A DNA stretch of 64,000 nt from Mycobacterium sp. DL440. GTDB taxonomy: Bacteria; Actinomycetota; Actinomycetes; Mycobacteriales; Mycobacteriaceae. The first letter of the stretch is position 1, and the number at the start of each line of letters is the position of its first letter. The stretch covers positions 1,019,991 through 1,083,990 of the forward strand of contig NZ_CP050191.1 of the NCBI RefSeq assembly GCF_011745145.1. The letters run 5' to 3'. The position numbers and the translations under genes are program-made. Below the pieces are notes generated by a model that worked only from the letters and a program-made list of their open reading frames with translations, was not told where the DNA came from and did no database searches. This document shows, in pieces, positions 37,471 through 47,225 of the stretch.

Positions 37471-39854
37471 GAGGCGGCCCGCTCGATCGCGACCAGGGCA
37501 CCGGCGGTCACCCCGAGTTGACGATGGATCGCCGATCTCGGGGAATTGGTGGGCAGCCACACGACCCGGTCGGGCATCTCGATGACCGACAGCGGCAACG
37601 TGACCGATCCGCGGTCGGTGCTGACGGTCACCGGATCTCCCGCTGCCACACCGAGTTCGGCGGCGGTGCTGGGGGAGAGCCGCACCACCGGGCTGACCGC
37701 GGTGCCGGCCAGATAAGGCTCGCCGTCCTGTAGCCGTCCGGCGTCCAGGAGCAGGCGCCAGCTGGCCAGCACCGCCTGCCCGGGTGCGGGAGCGGGGGGT
37801 GGTGCGGGTGTCGCCGACGGCGCCGGGGCGCGAGGCCCGGTCCAGAAGCCGAGCCGGGCCAGTTCGCCGTCGGCGGCTTCGGGTCCGGTCAGGCCGAGGT
37901 CGACGCCGATCTCGTCGGCCAGGTAGTGCAGCACCCGGAGGTCGGGAATCGCGTTGGTCTGCAAGGCCGGCTTGAACGGGCGAATCCGGCCTTCCCAGTT
38001 GAGGTATGCGCCGGCCTTCTCCACCACGGGTGCCACCGGGAACACCACATCGGCGAGTTCGGTGACCTCGCTCTCACGCAGCTCGAGGCTCACCACGAAC
38101 GGGGTGGCCCGCAGCGCGGCCAGCGCCGTGGCGGGGTCGGGGAGGTCGGTGATCTCGACGCCGCCGACCAGAAGCGCGGAGAGTTCTCCATCGGCGGCGG
38201 CGGCCAGGATGGCGTTCGTATCGCGGCCGGCGTGGCCGGGCAGTTCGGCGGTGTTCCAGACCGCGGCGGTTTGGGCCCGCGCGTCGACGTCGGTCACGGG
38301 GCGCCCACCGGGCAGAAGGTTCGGCAGGGCGCCGGCCTCCACGGCGCCGCGCTCACCGGCCCGGCGCGGGATCCAGGCTAACCGGGCCCCGGTCGCGGTG
38401 GCAAGGCGCAGCACGGCCGACAGTGCACCGGGCGAAGTGGCCAGTCGTTCACCGACCAGGATCACGGCACCCGGGCGTCGCAGCCGCTCATCGGTCTCCA
38501 GCGCGGCCAATGCGTCAGACTCGGCCCCGGGAACTGTCGCGACGAGCGTGCCCGCCATCTTGGTCAGCCCGCGGCTGGCGAACGGTGCCACCGCGAGCAC
38601 CTGCTGTCCGTTCTTGCGGGCTGCCTTGCGCAGCCGCAGGAAGACGATCGGGGATTCCTCTTCGGGCTCCAGCCCGACCAGCAGAACGGTCGGTGCCTTT
38701 TCCAGGTCGGCGTAACGCAATGTCATCGGCTGCCCGGCGATGCGGGCGGCCAGGAAATCGGCCTCCTCAGCGGAGTGCGGTCGAGCGCGGAAGTCGATGT
38801 CGTTGGTGCCGAGCACCATTCGGGCGAACTTCGAGTAGGCGTAGGCGTCCTGCACGGTGCAGCGCCCACCGACCAACACACCGGTGTTCGAAGCGGCGGC
38901 CAGCAGGCCTGCCCCGGCGACCGTCAGCGCCTCCGACCACGACGCCGGGCGTAGCGTGCCGTCTTCGCGGATCAACGGTGTGGTGATCCGGTCGCCGGTC
39001 GTGGCATAGGTGAACGCCCACCGGCCCTTGTCGCAGTTCCACTCCTCGTTGACCTCGGGATCGTCGCCGGCCAAGCGGCGCAGAACTTTTCCGCGTCGGT
39101 GGTCGGTGCGCTGGGAGCATCCCGACGCGCAGTGCTCACACACACTGGGGCTGGACACCAGGTCGAAGGGCCGGGCCCGGAAGCGGTAGGCCGTCCCGGT
39201 CAGCGCCCCCACCGGGCAGATCTGCACGGTGTTGCCGGAGAAATAGGACTGTAACGGCTCACCCGGGGCGATGCCCACCTGTTGCAGCGCACCACGTTCC
39301 AACAGCTCGATGAACGGGTCGCCGGCGATCTGTGCGGAGAACCGGGTGCACCGCGCGCACAGCACGCACCGTTCGCGGTCCAGGAGCACCTGCGCGGAGA
39401 TGTTGATCGGCTTCGGGTAGGTCCGCTTGACGTCCTCGAAGCGGGTTTCCGGACGGCCGTTGGACATTGCCTGGTTCTGTAGCGGGCATTCGCCGCCCTT
39501 GTCGCAGACGGGGCAGTCCAAGGGGTGGTTGATCAGCAGCAGTTCCATCACGCCGCGCTGTGCCTTGTCGGCTGCCTCGGAGCTGTACTGGGTGTGCACC
39601 ACCATGTCCGGGCTCACCGTCGTGGTACACGAAGCCATCGGCTTGCGCTGACCCTCGACCTCGACCAGGCATTGCCGGCAGGCGCCGACGGGATCGAGCA
39701 ACGGGTGATCGCAGAACCGGGGGATCTGGACACCCATCAATTCGGCGGCGCGGATCACCAACGTGCCCTTCGGGACACTGATCTGTTCACCATCGATGGT
39801 GAGCGACACCATCTCCACCGGCGGGGTGTCCTTGGTCGGCTCGGCCAGCGTCAT
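37467..39854 (-). CDS. nuoG: NADH-quinone oxidoreductase subunit G
   Basis: A 795-residue iron-sulfur subunit of the peripheral arm. The N-terminal [2Fe-2S] ferredoxin domain includes [19 protein letters not shown]. Further cluster motifs are [23 protein letters not shown] and the [10 protein letters not shown] site (N7-type). A molybdopterin-oxidoreductase-like domain follows, and an aspartate decarboxylase-like beta barrel ends the protein. It is separated from nuoF by 116 nt, the only large gap in an operon otherwise built of overlaps and short spacers. Confidence 0.96.
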   Translation of the reverse strand: MTLAEPTKDTPPVEMVSLTIDGEQISVPKGTLVIRAAELMGVQIPRFCDHPLLDPVGACRQCLVEVEGQRKPMASCTTTVSPDMVVHTQYSSEAADKAQRGVMELLLINHPLDCPVCDKGGECPLQNQAMSNGRPETRFEDVKRTYPKPINISAQVLLDRERCVLCARCTRFSAQIAGDPFIELLERGALQQVGIAPGEPLQSYFSGNTVQICPVGALTGTAYRFRARPFDLVSSPSVCEHCASGCSQRTDHRRGKVLRRLAGDDPEVNEEWNCDKGRWAFTYATTGDRITTPLIREDGTLRPASWSEALTVAGAGLLAAASNTGVLVGGRCTVQDAYAYSKFARMVLGTNDIDFRARPHSAEEADFLAARIAGQPMTLRYADLEKAPTVLLVGLEPEEESPIVFLRLRKAARKNGQQVLAVAPFASRGLTKMAGTLVATVPGAESDALAALETDERLRRPGAVILVGERLATSPGALSAVLRLATATGARLAWIPRRAGERGAVEAGALPNLLPGGRPVTDVDARAQTAAVWNTAELPGHAGRDTNAILAAAADGELSALLVGGVEITDLPDPATALAALRATPFVVSLELRESEVTELADVVFPVAPVVEKAGAYLNWEGRIRPFKPALQTNAIPDLRVLHYLADEIGVDLGLTGPEAADGELARLGFWTGPRAPAPSATPAPPPAPAPGQAVLASWRLLLDAGRLQDGEPYLAGTAVSPVVRLSPSTAAELGVAAGDPVTVSTDRGSVTLPLSVIEMPDRVVWLPTNSPRSAIHRQLGVTAGALVAIERAAS

Positions 39855-39874
39855 TCATGCCCCCCTTTCCCTGC

Positions 39875-39958
39875 GCGAGCAGTCCCCCGCAAGCGGGAGG
39901 TGCCCCCGGCAAAACTGCCCATTTCCGACGAAAAGTAGGCGGTTTTGTGTCTGCTCGC
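39875..39958 (-). terminator. GCGAGCAGAC-family hairpin inside the nuo operon (nuoF-nuoG gap)
   Basis: GCGAGCAG (39875-39882) pairs with CTGCTCGC (39951-39958); the right arm is the full GTCTGCTCGC. Nested within are CAAAACTGCC (39910-39919) with GGCGGTTTTG (39938-39947), one G:T pair, and CCCGC-AA-GCGGG near 39886-39897. On the transcribed strand this can fold into one or two strong hairpins, suggesting partial termination, RNA processing or a stabilising structure between nuoF and nuoG. Confidence 0.55.
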
Positions 39959-39970
39959 GGTGAGAAACAT

Positions 39971-41287
39971 CTACGCACCCGCCCCTTCGGTCGCCATCAA
40001 TGTCGAGGCGTGCGGATCGAACGGGCAACCGCCGTCCAGATGCGCCATGTACTCCTCGCGGAAATGCTGGATCGAGGACATGATCGGGCTGGCCGCACCG
40101 TCTCCCAACGCGCAGAACGACTTTCCGAAGATGCCGTCGGCGATGTCGAGCAGCTTGTCGATATCGGCCGGAGTGCCCGCACCCGTTTCCAGCCTGGCGT
40201 AGATCTGGGCCAGCCAGTAGGTGCCCTCCCGACACGGTGTGCACTTACCGCAGGACTCGTGGGCGTAGAACTGCGTCCAGCGCCGTACCGCCCGGACCAC
40301 GCAGGTGGTCTCGTCGAAGATCTGCAGCGCCTTGGTGCCCAGCATGGAGCCGACGGAGGCCATGCCCTCGTAATCCAGTGGAACATCGATGTGTTCGGCC
40401 GTCAGCAATGGTGTCGACGACCCACCCGGGGTCCAGAACTTCAGGGTGTGTCCGTCGCGGACGCCGCCGGCATAGTCGAGCAGTTCCCTCAGAGTGATGC
40501 CCAGCGGCGCCTCGTACTGGCCGGGCCGGTTGACGTGGCCCGACAGCGAATACAGCGTGAAGCCCGGGGATTTCTCCGATCCCATCGACCGGAACCAATC
40601 CACCCCATTGACCATGATCGGCGGGACACTGGCGATGGACTCGACATTGTTGACCACCGTCGGGCACGCGTAGAGACCCGCGACGGCGGGAAACGGTGGG
40701 CGCAGCCGTGGTTGGCCGCGGCGGCCCTCCAAGGAATCCAGCAGTGCGGTTTCCTCGCCGCAGATGTAGGCGCCTGCACCGGCGTGCACGGTCAATTGCA
40801 GGTCGAAGCCCGAGCCGAGGATGTCGGTACCCAGAAATCCCGCCGCATAGGCCTCGGCGACCGCAGCCTGCAGACGCCGCAGCACCGGCACGACTTCGCC
40901 ACGCACGTAGATGAAGGCGTGCTTGGCCCGGATCGCGTACGCCGCGATGATCACACCCTCGACCAGGAAGTGCGGCGTGGTCAGCAGGAGTGGAATGTCC
41001 TTGCACGTACCCGGTTCGGACTCGTCGGCGTTGACTACGAGGTAATGCGGCTTGGCCCCTGCCCCCTCTTCGCCCTGCGGGATGAACGACCACTTGGTCC
41101 CGGTCGGGAACCCGGCGCCGCCACGGCCGCGCAGCCCGGAATCCTTCACGAGCGTGATGACGTCGTCCGGCCCCATCGACAGGGCCCGCTGCAGCCCGCG
41201 GTAACCGTCGTGGCGGCGGTAGGTGTCCAACGTCCACGGTTCTGGCTCGTCCCAGAAGCGGCTGAGTACCGGGGTCAGCGCCGTCAT
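39971..41287 (-). CDS. nuoF: NADH-quinone oxidoreductase subunit F
   Basis: A 438-residue flavoprotein that accepts electrons from NADH. The FMN/NADH glycine-rich stretch is GRGGAGFPTGTKW, the second nucleotide contact is CGEETALLDSLEG, and the N3 [4Fe-4S] motif is ESCGKCTPCREGT. The ATG at 41287 overlaps the nuoE stop by 4 nt. Confidence 0.97.
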   Translation of the reverse strand: MTALTPVLSRFWDEPEPWTLDTYRRHDGYRGLQRALSMGPDDVITLVKDSGLRGRGGAGFPTGTKWSFIPQGEEGAGAKPHYLVVNADESEPGTCKDIPLLLTTPHFLVEGVIIAAYAIRAKHAFIYVRGEVVPVLRRLQAAVAEAYAAGFLGTDILGSGFDLQLTVHAGAGAYICGEETALLDSLEGRRGQPRLRPPFPAVAGLYACPTVVNNVESIASVPPIMVNGVDWFRSMGSEKSPGFTLYSLSGHVNRPGQYEAPLGITLRELLDYAGGVRDGHTLKFWTPGGSSTPLLTAEHIDVPLDYEGMASVGSMLGTKALQIFDETTCVVRAVRRWTQFYAHESCGKCTPCREGTYWLAQIYARLETGAGTPADIDKLLDIADGIFGKSFCALGDGAASPIMSSIQHFREEYMAHLDGGCPFDPHASTLMATEGAGA

Positions 41288-42015
41288 GCGCTCGGACCTG
41301 CCGCCCCGGGAGTGGACATTCCGCGTTTCCGGGCTTCCCGGAGCCCGGCCAGCGTGGCCGCGCCGGGGGCGCCGCCCGGGGTGTGCGGATTGGTCAGGCC
41401 GGCCAGGGTGCGGGCTGTTTCCCGGAAGGTGCCCAGCGGCGCGCCGCGCGTCGGTGCGGGTGGAGTTCCGCCGCGGAGTCCGTCGACGAGATCCCGTGCC
41501 GACGAAGGAGTCTGGTTGTCGTAGAACTCCCAGTTGACCATCACCACCGGTGCGTAATCACACGCGGCGTTGCACTCGATGTGTTCCAGGGTGACCCGGC
41601 GGTCTGCAGTGGTTTCCCCGGCGTGGATGTCCAGGTGCTCCTCCAACGCATCCAGGATCGCGTCGCCGCCCATGATCGCGCACAACGTGTTGGTGCACAC
41701 CCCGACGAGGTAGTCGCCCGTCGGGGTACGCCGGTACATCGAGTAGAACGTGGCCACCGCGGTGACCTCGGCATCGGTCAGGCCCAACAGCGTTGCGCAG
41801 AAACCGATTCCGGCAGGAGTGAGGCAACCGTCCTCGGCCTGCACCAGATGCAGTAGCGGCAGTAGTGCTGAGCGGGCATCGGGATAGCGGGCGGTGATCT
41901 GATCGGCCTCGGGAGTGAGCCGCGCCGTCACCTCCTCCGGATATGCCGCGGGCCCGTTGATCGGCGGGCCCGCTTCATCGGGGCGTTGCCCGAGCTGAAT
42001 GAATACGTCCGTCAT
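41284..42015 (-). CDS. nuoE: NADH-quinone oxidoreductase subunit E
   Basis: A 243-residue thioredoxin-like [2Fe-2S] subunit (N1a). The four cysteines are in VCTNTLCAIMGG and ECNAACDYAPV. The ATG at 42015 follows AGAGGAGA; the longer frame into nuoD is a shadow. The C-terminal tail, rich in Pro/Gly/Ala, extends about 60 residues beyond the enteric protein, as in M. tuberculosis NuoE. Confidence 0.96.
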   Translation of the reverse strand: MTDVFIQLGQRPDEAGPPINGPAAYPEEVTARLTPEADQITARYPDARSALLPLLHLVQAEDGCLTPAGIGFCATLLGLTDAEVTAVATFYSMYRRTPTGDYLVGVCTNTLCAIMGGDAILDALEEHLDIHAGETTADRRVTLEHIECNAACDYAPVVMVNWEFYDNQTPSSARDLVDGLRGGTPPAPTRGAPLGTFRETARTLAGLTNPHTPGGAPGAATLAGLREARKRGMSTPGAAGPSA

Positions 42016-42043
42016 CCGTGCTGTCTCCTCTTCGCGCAAGCGC

Positions 42044-43348
42044 TCATCGGTCAACCCCGCCCATGACCGGATCGATCGACGCCACCGCGGCAATGGCATC
42101 GGCGACCATGCCGCCCTCACACATCGCCGCCACCGCTTGCAGATTCGTGAACGAGGGGTCGCGGTAGTGCACCCGGTATGGCCGGGTGCCGCCATCGGAC
42201 ACCATGTGCACCCCGAGCTCGCCGCGGGGGGACTCCACCGCGACATACACCTGACCGGCCGGAACCCGGATGCCCTCGGTGACGAGCTTGAAGTGATGGA
42301 TCAGCCCCTCCATCGAGTGGCCCATGATCTTGGCGATGTGCTCGGGGGAGTTGCCCAATCCGTCTGGGCCGACCGTGAGATCGGCGGGCCAGGCCAACTT
42401 CTTGTCGTCGATCATCACGGGACCGTCGCCCAGCTTCTCAAGTCGGTCGACGCACTGCTCGACGATCTTGAGCGACTCCCGCATCTCCTTGACCCGGATG
42501 ATGTACCGCCCGTAGGAGTCGCAGCGGTCATCGGTGATCACGTCGAATTCGTAGTCCTGGTAACCGCAGTACGGTTGCGCGCGACGCAGATCGTGGGGCA
42601 GCCCGGTGGCGCGCAGCACCGGGCCGGTGATCCCGAGCGCGATACACCCGGTCAGGTCGAGATACCCGACACCGACGGTGCGAGCCTTCCAGATGTAGTT
42701 CTCGTTGAGCAGATCCTCCAGGTCCTGCAGGCCTTTCGGCAGCTGATCAAGCAGCGCCCGAACCTCGCTCAGCGCGCCGTCAGGGAGGTCGGCGGCCAGC
42801 CCACCCGGCCGGATGTAGGCATGGTTCATCCGCAGGCCGGTGATCGACTCGAAGACCCGCAGGATCTCTTCGCGTTCCCGGAACCCATAAAACATGGCCG
42901 ACATCGCACCTAACTCCATGCCACCGGTGGCCAGCGCCACCAGATGCGAGGAAATCCGGTTGAGCTCCATGAGCATCACCCGGATGACACTGGCGCGCTG
43001 GGGAATATCGTCGGTGACACCGAGCAGCTTCTCTACGCCCAGGCAGTACGCCGTTTCGTTGAAGAACGGCGCGAGATAGTCCATCCGGGTGACGAACGTG
43101 ACGCCCTGTGTCCAGTTGCGGTATTCGAGATTCTTCTCGATGCCGGTGTGCAGATAGCCGATGCCGCAACGGGCTTCGGTGATGATCTCGCCCTCGATCT
43201 CCAGGATCAGCCGCAGCACCCCGTGGGTCGACGGATGCTGGGGGCCCATGTTGACCACGATGCGTTCACCGGCATGCTCGCGGGCCGCGGCCACCACGTC
43301 GTCCCAGTCCTCTCCGCCGACCACCACGACGGGGGATTCGGTAGTCAT
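42044..43348 (-). CDS. nuoD: NADH-quinone oxidoreductase subunit D
   Basis: A 434-residue 49-kDa-type subunit related to the large subunit of NiFe hydrogenases; it forms the quinone site with NuoB. Conserved stretches are [35 protein letters not shown] and [13 protein letters not shown], including the quinone-contact His in HPSTHGV. Its start overlaps the nuoC stop by one base (TGATG). Confidence 0.97.
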   Translation of the reverse strand: MTTESPVVVVGGEDWDDVVAAAREHAGERIVVNMGPQHPSTHGVLRLILEIEGEIITEARCGIGYLHTGIEKNLEYRNWTQGVTFVTRMDYLAPFFNETAYCLGVEKLLGVTDDIPQRASVIRVMLMELNRISSHLVALATGGMELGAMSAMFYGFREREEILRVFESITGLRMNHAYIRPGGLAADLPDGALSEVRALLDQLPKGLQDLEDLLNENYIWKARTVGVGYLDLTGCIALGITGPVLRATGLPHDLRRAQPYCGYQDYEFDVITDDRCDSYGRYIIRVKEMRESLKIVEQCVDRLEKLGDGPVMIDDKKLAWPADLTVGPDGLGNSPEHIAKIMGHSMEGLIHHFKLVTEGIRVPAGQVYVAVESPRGELGVHMVSDGGTRPYRVHYRDPSFTNLQAVAAMCEGGMVADAIAAVASIDPVMGGVDR

Positions 43349-44043
43349 CAGGTGTAGGACCTCCGCTGATCGGGCGGCGGGATCTGCGCGCCGTGGTATT
43401 CGACCGGAATACCGCCCAGCGGGTAGTCCTTGCGCTGGGGATGACCGACCCAGTCGTCGGGCATCTCGATTCGGGTCAACGCCGGATGCCCGTCGAACAC
43501 GATGCCGAAGAAGTCGTAGGTCTCGCGTTCGTGCCAGTCGGTGGTCGGATAGACCGAATACAGCGACGGAATGTGCGGATCCGCGTCGGGCGCTGCGACT
43601 TCCAGCCGAATGCGGCGGTTGTGGGTGATCGACATCAGCGGGTAGACGGCGTGTAGTTCACGGTCGGTGTCGTCGGGGTAGTGGACGCCGCTCACACCGA
43701 GGCACAGCTCGAACCGCAACGGGGGATCATCGCGCAAAATGCTGGCCACCGCGGGCAGTTGGACCCGGCTGACCTCCAGGGTCAGCTCATCTCGATGAAC
43801 CACCACACGCTCGATCGACACCGCATAGCGCTCCTCGCCGAGGAGTTCGGTGAGCCGGTCCACCACCTGGTCGAAATACCCGCCGTAGGGGCGCGGGGAA
43901 CTGCCGGGCAATTCCACCGATCGCACCAGCCGGCCGTATCCCGAGGTGTCGCCCGTGCCCGAGGCGCCGAACATGCCGCGCCGCGTTCCGATCACCTCGG
44001 GGGTGTCGCCGCCGCCCGGGCCGTTCCCGTTGGCCGCGCTCAC
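43348..44043 (-). CDS. nuoC: NADH-quinone oxidoreductase subunit C
   Basis: A 231-residue 30-kDa-type subunit of the peripheral arm. The signature [19 protein letters not shown] and the following [14 protein letters not shown] are intact. It is a separate polypeptide, not fused to NuoD as in E. coli. A Gly-rich N-terminal extension of about 60 residues precedes the domain. Its ATG overlaps the nuoB stop by 4 nt. Confidence 0.96.
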   Translation of the reverse strand: MSAANGNGPGGGDTPEVIGTRRGMFGASGTGDTSGYGRLVRSVELPGSSPRPYGGYFDQVVDRLTELLGEERYAVSIERVVVHRDELTLEVSRVQLPAVASILRDDPPLRFELCLGVSGVHYPDDTDRELHAVYPLMSITHNRRIRLEVAAPDADPHIPSLYSVYPTTDWHERETYDFFGIVFDGHPALTRIEMPDDWVGHPQRKDYPLGGIPVEYHGAQIPPPDQRRSYT

Positions 44044-44594
44044 CGCAGCAGCCCCTTGAGTTCGATGGTCGGTGTGACGGACAGCGCTGCCTGCTCGGCC
44101 TCCCGGATCGCCTCCTCGCGGTTGACCCCGAGCGGCATCTGCTGAATCTTGTCGTGCAACTTGAGGATTGCGTGCAGCAACATCTCAGGCCGCGGTGGGC
44201 AGCCGGGCAGGTAGATGTCCACCGGCACCACGTGGTCGACCCCCTGCACCACCGCGTAGTTGTTGAACATGCCGCCCGAGGATGCGCAAACCCCCATGGC
44301 CAGCACCCATTTCGGCTCCGCCATCTGGTCGTAGATCTGTCTCAGCACCGGAGCCATCTTCTGGCTGACCCGGCCCGCAACGATCATCAGGTCGGCCTGC
44401 CGCGGCGTCGCGGAGAACCGCTCCATGCCGAACCGGGCGATGTCGAAACGCGGTCCCGCGGTCGACATCATCTCGATTGCGCAGCAGGCCAGGCCGAAGG
44501 TGGCCGGCCACAACGACCCCTTACGCACGTAGCCCGCGACCGCCTCCACCGTCGAGAGCAGGATTCCACCGGGCAGGCGCTCCTCTAATCCCAA
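44040..44594 (-). CDS. nuoB: NADH-quinone oxidoreductase subunit B
   Basis: A 184-residue subunit holding the N2 [4Fe-4S] cluster; the ligands are the adjacent cysteines in [10 protein letters not shown] plus those in GVCASSGG and LPGCPPRPE. The start is called as TTG at 44594 because AGGAGG lies 6 nt upstream, the product begins [10 protein letters not shown] exactly where M. tuberculosis NuoB begins (from memory), and the length is standard. This gives a 10-nt overlap with nuoA. The longer frame into nuoA is a shadow. Confidence 0.95.
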   Translation of the reverse strand: MGLEERLPGGILLSTVEAVAGYVRKGSLWPATFGLACCAIEMMSTAGPRFDIARFGMERFSATPRQADLMIVAGRVSQKMAPVLRQIYDQMAEPKWVLAMGVCASSGGMFNNYAVVQGVDHVVPVDIYLPGCPPRPEMLLHAILKLHDKIQQMPLGVNREEAIREAEQAALSVTPTIELKGLLR

Positions 44595-44953
44595 TTCAGG
44601 CCTCCTCGCCGCCACACATAGGCGTACGCCACGAATACCGTGAGCATGAACAGCAACATCTCCACCAGCGCAAACAACCCGAGACTGTCGAACGCCACCG
44701 CCCACGGGTAGAGGAAGACGATTTCGATGTCGAACACGATGAACAACATCGCCGTGAGGTAGTACCGGATCGGCATGCGCTGGCCGGTCACGCCGGCGGC
44801 CCCGGGCTGCATCGGCTCGATCCCGCATTCGTAGGCCTCGAGTTTGGACCGGTTGTACCGGCGCGGACCGATGACGAGCGCGATCCCGACGGATACCACG
44901 GCGAACGCGGCCGCGATCGCTCCGAGAACCAGGATGGGCGTGTATAAATTCAT
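44585..44953 (-). CDS. nuoA: NADH-quinone oxidoreductase subunit A
   Basis: A 122-residue, three-helix membrane subunit and the first gene of the operon. The conserved AYECGIEP loop and [20 protein letters not shown] helix are present. The ATG at 44953 ([10 protein letters not shown]) has a GAGGGAG sequence about 10 nt upstream. The preceding 172-nt gap to the response regulator gene contains the operon promoter and a CRP-like palindrome. Confidence 0.96.
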   Translation of the reverse strand: MNLYTPILVLGAIAAAFAVVSVGIALVIGPRRYNRSKLEAYECGIEPMQPGAAGVTGQRMPIRYYLTAMLFIVFDIEIVFLYPWAVAFDSLGLFALVEMLLFMLTVFVAYAYVWRRGGLNWD

Positions 44954-44984
44954 GCCACTTATCGCTCCCTCGCCTGCTTGTCGA

Positions 44985-45000
44985 TGTGAGCTAACCCACA
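44985..45000. promoter_or_regulatory. CRP-like binding site upstream of nuoA
   Basis: TGTGAGCTAACCCACA matches the CRP consensus TGTGA-N6-TCACA at 9 of 10 fixed bases. It lies 32-47 nt upstream of the nuoA start. A TAGGCT box on the minus strand (45000-45005) directly abuts it, so a bound CRP protein would cover the region just downstream of that -10 box, a position suited to repression. A second candidate -10 (GATACT, minus strand, 45040-45045) lies further upstream. Confidence 0.45.
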
Positions 45001-45125
45001 GCCTAGCGAGGTTTGCGGCCTGTGCCACACATTTTGGTTAGTATCGTTTCATATCGGGGCAGCACGTCGCTGCGGCCACAGCCGTGCCGCGAAAGTCAAC
45101 GGCAACACGGTAATTCGCGCAGAAA

Positions 45126-45524
45126 TTACTGAACCGGGGTGCGCAGCAGCGATACCACCGCATCGCCCAGCCGGATCGGATCGATCGGGTGTGGCACGGC
45201 GGCTTCCGCTTGTGACCAGCTAGCCAGCCAGGCATCGTCGGGACGCCCGGTGAGCACCAGGATCGGCGGGCAATCGGTGATCTCGTCCTTGAGTTGTTTG
45301 GCCACTCCCATGCCCCCGGCCGGCGTGGCTTCCCCGTCGAGAATCGCCAGGTCGATACCCCCGGCGTCCATCTGTGAGATCACCATCGGTGCGGTGGCGA
45401 TCTCCACGTAGGCCAGCTCCGGCAGTTCCGGGTGTACGCGTTTGCCCAGTGCGAGTCGTACCTGTTCGCGGGTGCGCGGGTTGTCGCTGTACACCAGGAT
45501 GCGCAGCGGCGCTGGGCCGGCCAT
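45126..45524 (-). CDS. Orphan response-regulator receiver protein (Rv3143-like)
   Basis: A 132-residue stand-alone receiver domain without an output domain. The phosphoacceptor candidate is Asp63 in DLAILDGEA and the switch Thr is Thr93 in VLTGRPDD. The site that is normally Lys is His113 (VPHPIDP), and the acidic pair is reduced to SDN near residue 14, so its phosphorylation chemistry may be altered. It matches M. tuberculosis Rv3143 closely by recollection, including its place directly upstream of nuoA. It lies on the same strand as nuo, 172 nt away, and may influence complex I or respiration by protein contact. Confidence 0.85.
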   Translation of the reverse strand: MAGPAPLRILVYSDNPRTREQVRLALGKRVHPELPELAYVEIATAPMVISQMDAGGIDLAILDGEATPAGGMGVAKQLKDEITDCPPILVLTGRPDDAWLASWSQAEAAVPHPIDPIRLGDAVVSLLRTPVQ

Positions 45525-45593
45525 GGTGCCGATGCTACTGCGCGAGACGCCGTTGGCCGGACAACTCAGCGAATTCTGTTGTGGCGCATCGCA

Positions 45594-46109
45594 TCAGTCT
45601 CGAGTGAACACCAGTTCGCCCGAGAGGATCGTCGTTGGACCGACCATCCCGAGTAGATCGCCCGACACGCCGAAGTCGTCTCGTTGCACCTCGCATTGGC
45701 CTGACAGCTGCAGTGCGCCGTCGTCGAGGGCCCGCGCGTCGACCGGCAACTCGATGGGCTTCGACACTCCGCGGACCGTCAGCACCGCCTTCAATCGCAC
45801 CCTGTCATCGGACGGCTCCAAACCTGTCACCTGCACGGTGATGTCGGGATGAGCCTCGACATCGAAGAAATCGGGGGATCGCAGATGGTTGTCGCGCTTG
45901 CCGATCCCGGTGTGCACCGACGCCGCTGCGATCACCACCTGACCGTTTACCCCGGCCCCGGCGGAGCCGTTACCTGTGAATTCGGTGAAGTGGCCGGTGA
46001 CGGTGGCCAGGCCCCACATCGTCTTGTTCCGAAACGTCACTTTGGACCGGTCCGGGACCAGCGTCCAGTCTCCGGCGCTCGCGGTCAGGATGTCGCTGGT
46101 CGTGGCCAT
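45594..46109 (-). CDS. YceI-family lipocalin-like protein
   Basis: A 171-residue YceI-fold beta barrel. Typical segments are GDWTLVPDRSKVTFRNKTMWG at the N-terminus, then KRDNHLRSPDFFDVEAHPDITV, and the C-terminal DDFGVSG. YceI proteins bind long-chain isoprenoids or amphiphiles. There is no signal peptide, unlike the enteric periplasmic form, so it is probably cytosolic. The ATG at 46109 follows GGAGGTG. The SnoaL-like gene lies 26 nt upstream on the same strand. Confidence 0.85.
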   Translation of the reverse strand: MATTSDILTASAGDWTLVPDRSKVTFRNKTMWGLATVTGHFTEFTGNGSAGAGVNGQVVIAAASVHTGIGKRDNHLRSPDFFDVEAHPDITVQVTGLEPSDDRVRLKAVLTVRGVSKPIELPVDARALDDGALQLSGQCEVQRDDFGVSGDLLGMVGPTTILSGELVFTRD

Positions 46110-46135
46110 GGCACCTCCATGTTCTTCGGGTCGGG

Positions 46136-46528
46136 TCAGGTGAACAAGGGCTCGATGTCCTTCGGATCGAAGTACTCGTCGATGCGGTGGATCAGACCGT
46201 CGGTACCCACTTTGATCACGATGCACACCCGCAGCGCGATCAAAGCGCTGTCGCGTCCGGTGGCATGCAGGACATGTTGCTGGACGAATCCGCCGTCGAA
46301 GAACTGCCGATCCAGCACTTCGTAGCGGCGGTCGCCGGTGGCGTTGATGAACCAGTCGATGATCTTCAATGCGCGGATGCGGTCGTTGTCCCGGGAGTCG
46401 CCCGCGTGCCATACCGCGACGTCATCGGCCCACAGCCGGGCTACTCCGGCCTTGTCTCCACGCTCGATCGCGTCGAACAGCCCGTCCGCGACGTCATCGA
46501 TGACCTGGGTGTCGGCTGGGGATATCAT
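46136..46528 (-). CDS. SnoaL-like (NTF2-fold) protein
   Basis: A 130-residue NTF2-fold protein; DGLFDAIERGDKAGVARLWADDVAVWH and the C-terminal GLIHRIDEYFDPKDI give the pattern. The role is unknown: isomerase, epoxide hydrolase-like or accessory. It probably forms a two-gene unit with the YceI-like gene. It is divergent from the methyltransferase with 56 nt between them. Confidence 0.8.
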   Translation of the reverse strand: MISPADTQVIDDVADGLFDAIERGDKAGVARLWADDVAVWHAGDSRDNDRIRALKIIDWFINATGDRRYEVLDRQFFDGGFVQQHVLHATGRDSALIALRVCIVIKVGTDGLIHRIDEYFDPKDIEPLFT

Positions 46529-46584
46529 CGGCCTCCTCGGCTGGGGCTTGACCTCAATGGTTATTGAGGTTTCAGACTCGAATC

Positions 46585-47220
46585 ATGAACTCCACACCTG
46601 CGCACTCCCTGTTCGACGAAGCCTACGAGCACCGCACCGCACCGTGGGTGATCGGTGAGCCGCAGCCGGCGATCGTCGAGTTGGAACGCACCGGCCGCCT
46701 GAGCGGCAAGGTGCTGGACGTCGGCTGCGGTACCGGCGAGCACACCATGCTGCTGACCCGACTGGGGTACGACGTGCTCGGAATCGACTTCTCCGAACAT
46801 GCTGTCGCCCAAGCTCGAGACAATGCCGCGCAGCGGGGTATCGATGCACACTTCGCCGTCGTGGATGCGACCCGCCTCGGGGAGCCACCGGACCCGCGCT
46901 ACGACACCATCGTCGACAGTGCGCTGTTCCATGTCTTCGGCGATGCCGATCGCCACCGCTACGTCGCCAGCCTGCACCGAGCCTGCCGGCCGGGTGCGAC
47001 GGTGCATGTGCTGGCGCTTTCCGATGCCGGCCGCGGATTCGGACCCCAGGTCAGCGAGGAGGTGATTCGGCAGGCCTTCGCCGAAAGCTGGCAACTGGAG
47101 TCTCTGCAGACCACCACCTACCGCGGTGTGGTGGGTGCGGCACATGCCGAGGCGCTCGGCGAGCCGGTCGGGGCCCGGGTGGACGAACCGGCCTGGCTGG
47201 CCCGGATCCGCAGGCTCTGA
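46585..47220 (+). CDS. SAM-dependent methyltransferase
   Basis: A 211-residue class I methyltransferase. Motif I is VLDVGCGTGEHTMLL at about residues 43-57, followed by the acidic residue in VLGIDFS. The start of the protein, SLFDEAYEHRTAPWVIGEPQP, resembles the thiopurine/thiol or tellurite-resistance methyltransferase subgroup. The ATG at 46585 was chosen over 46564 because the domain starts normally from there. The substrate is unknown. The gene ends 5 nt from the stop of the convergent DUF6285 gene. Confidence 0.85.
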   Translation: MNSTPAHSLFDEAYEHRTAPWVIGEPQPAIVELERTGRLSGKVLDVGCGTGEHTMLLTRLGYDVLGIDFSEHAVAQARDNAAQRGIDAHFAVVDATRLGEPPDPRYDTIVDSALFHVFGDADRHRYVASLHRACRPGATVHVLALSDAGRGFGPQVSEEVIRQAFAESWQLESLQTTTYRGVVGAAHAEALGEPVGARVDEPAWLARIRRL

Positions 47221-47225
47221 CAGGT

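Noticed and set aside
39857..41524. 555-residue open frame on the plus strand
   Set aside because: It runs antisense to nuoF, whose cofactor motifs are intact. Long antisense frames are a normal by-product of high GC content.
45021..45029. TGTGCCACA palindrome as a second CRP site upstream of nuoA
   Set aside because: The half-sites are separated by one base instead of six, so it does not fit CRP spacing.
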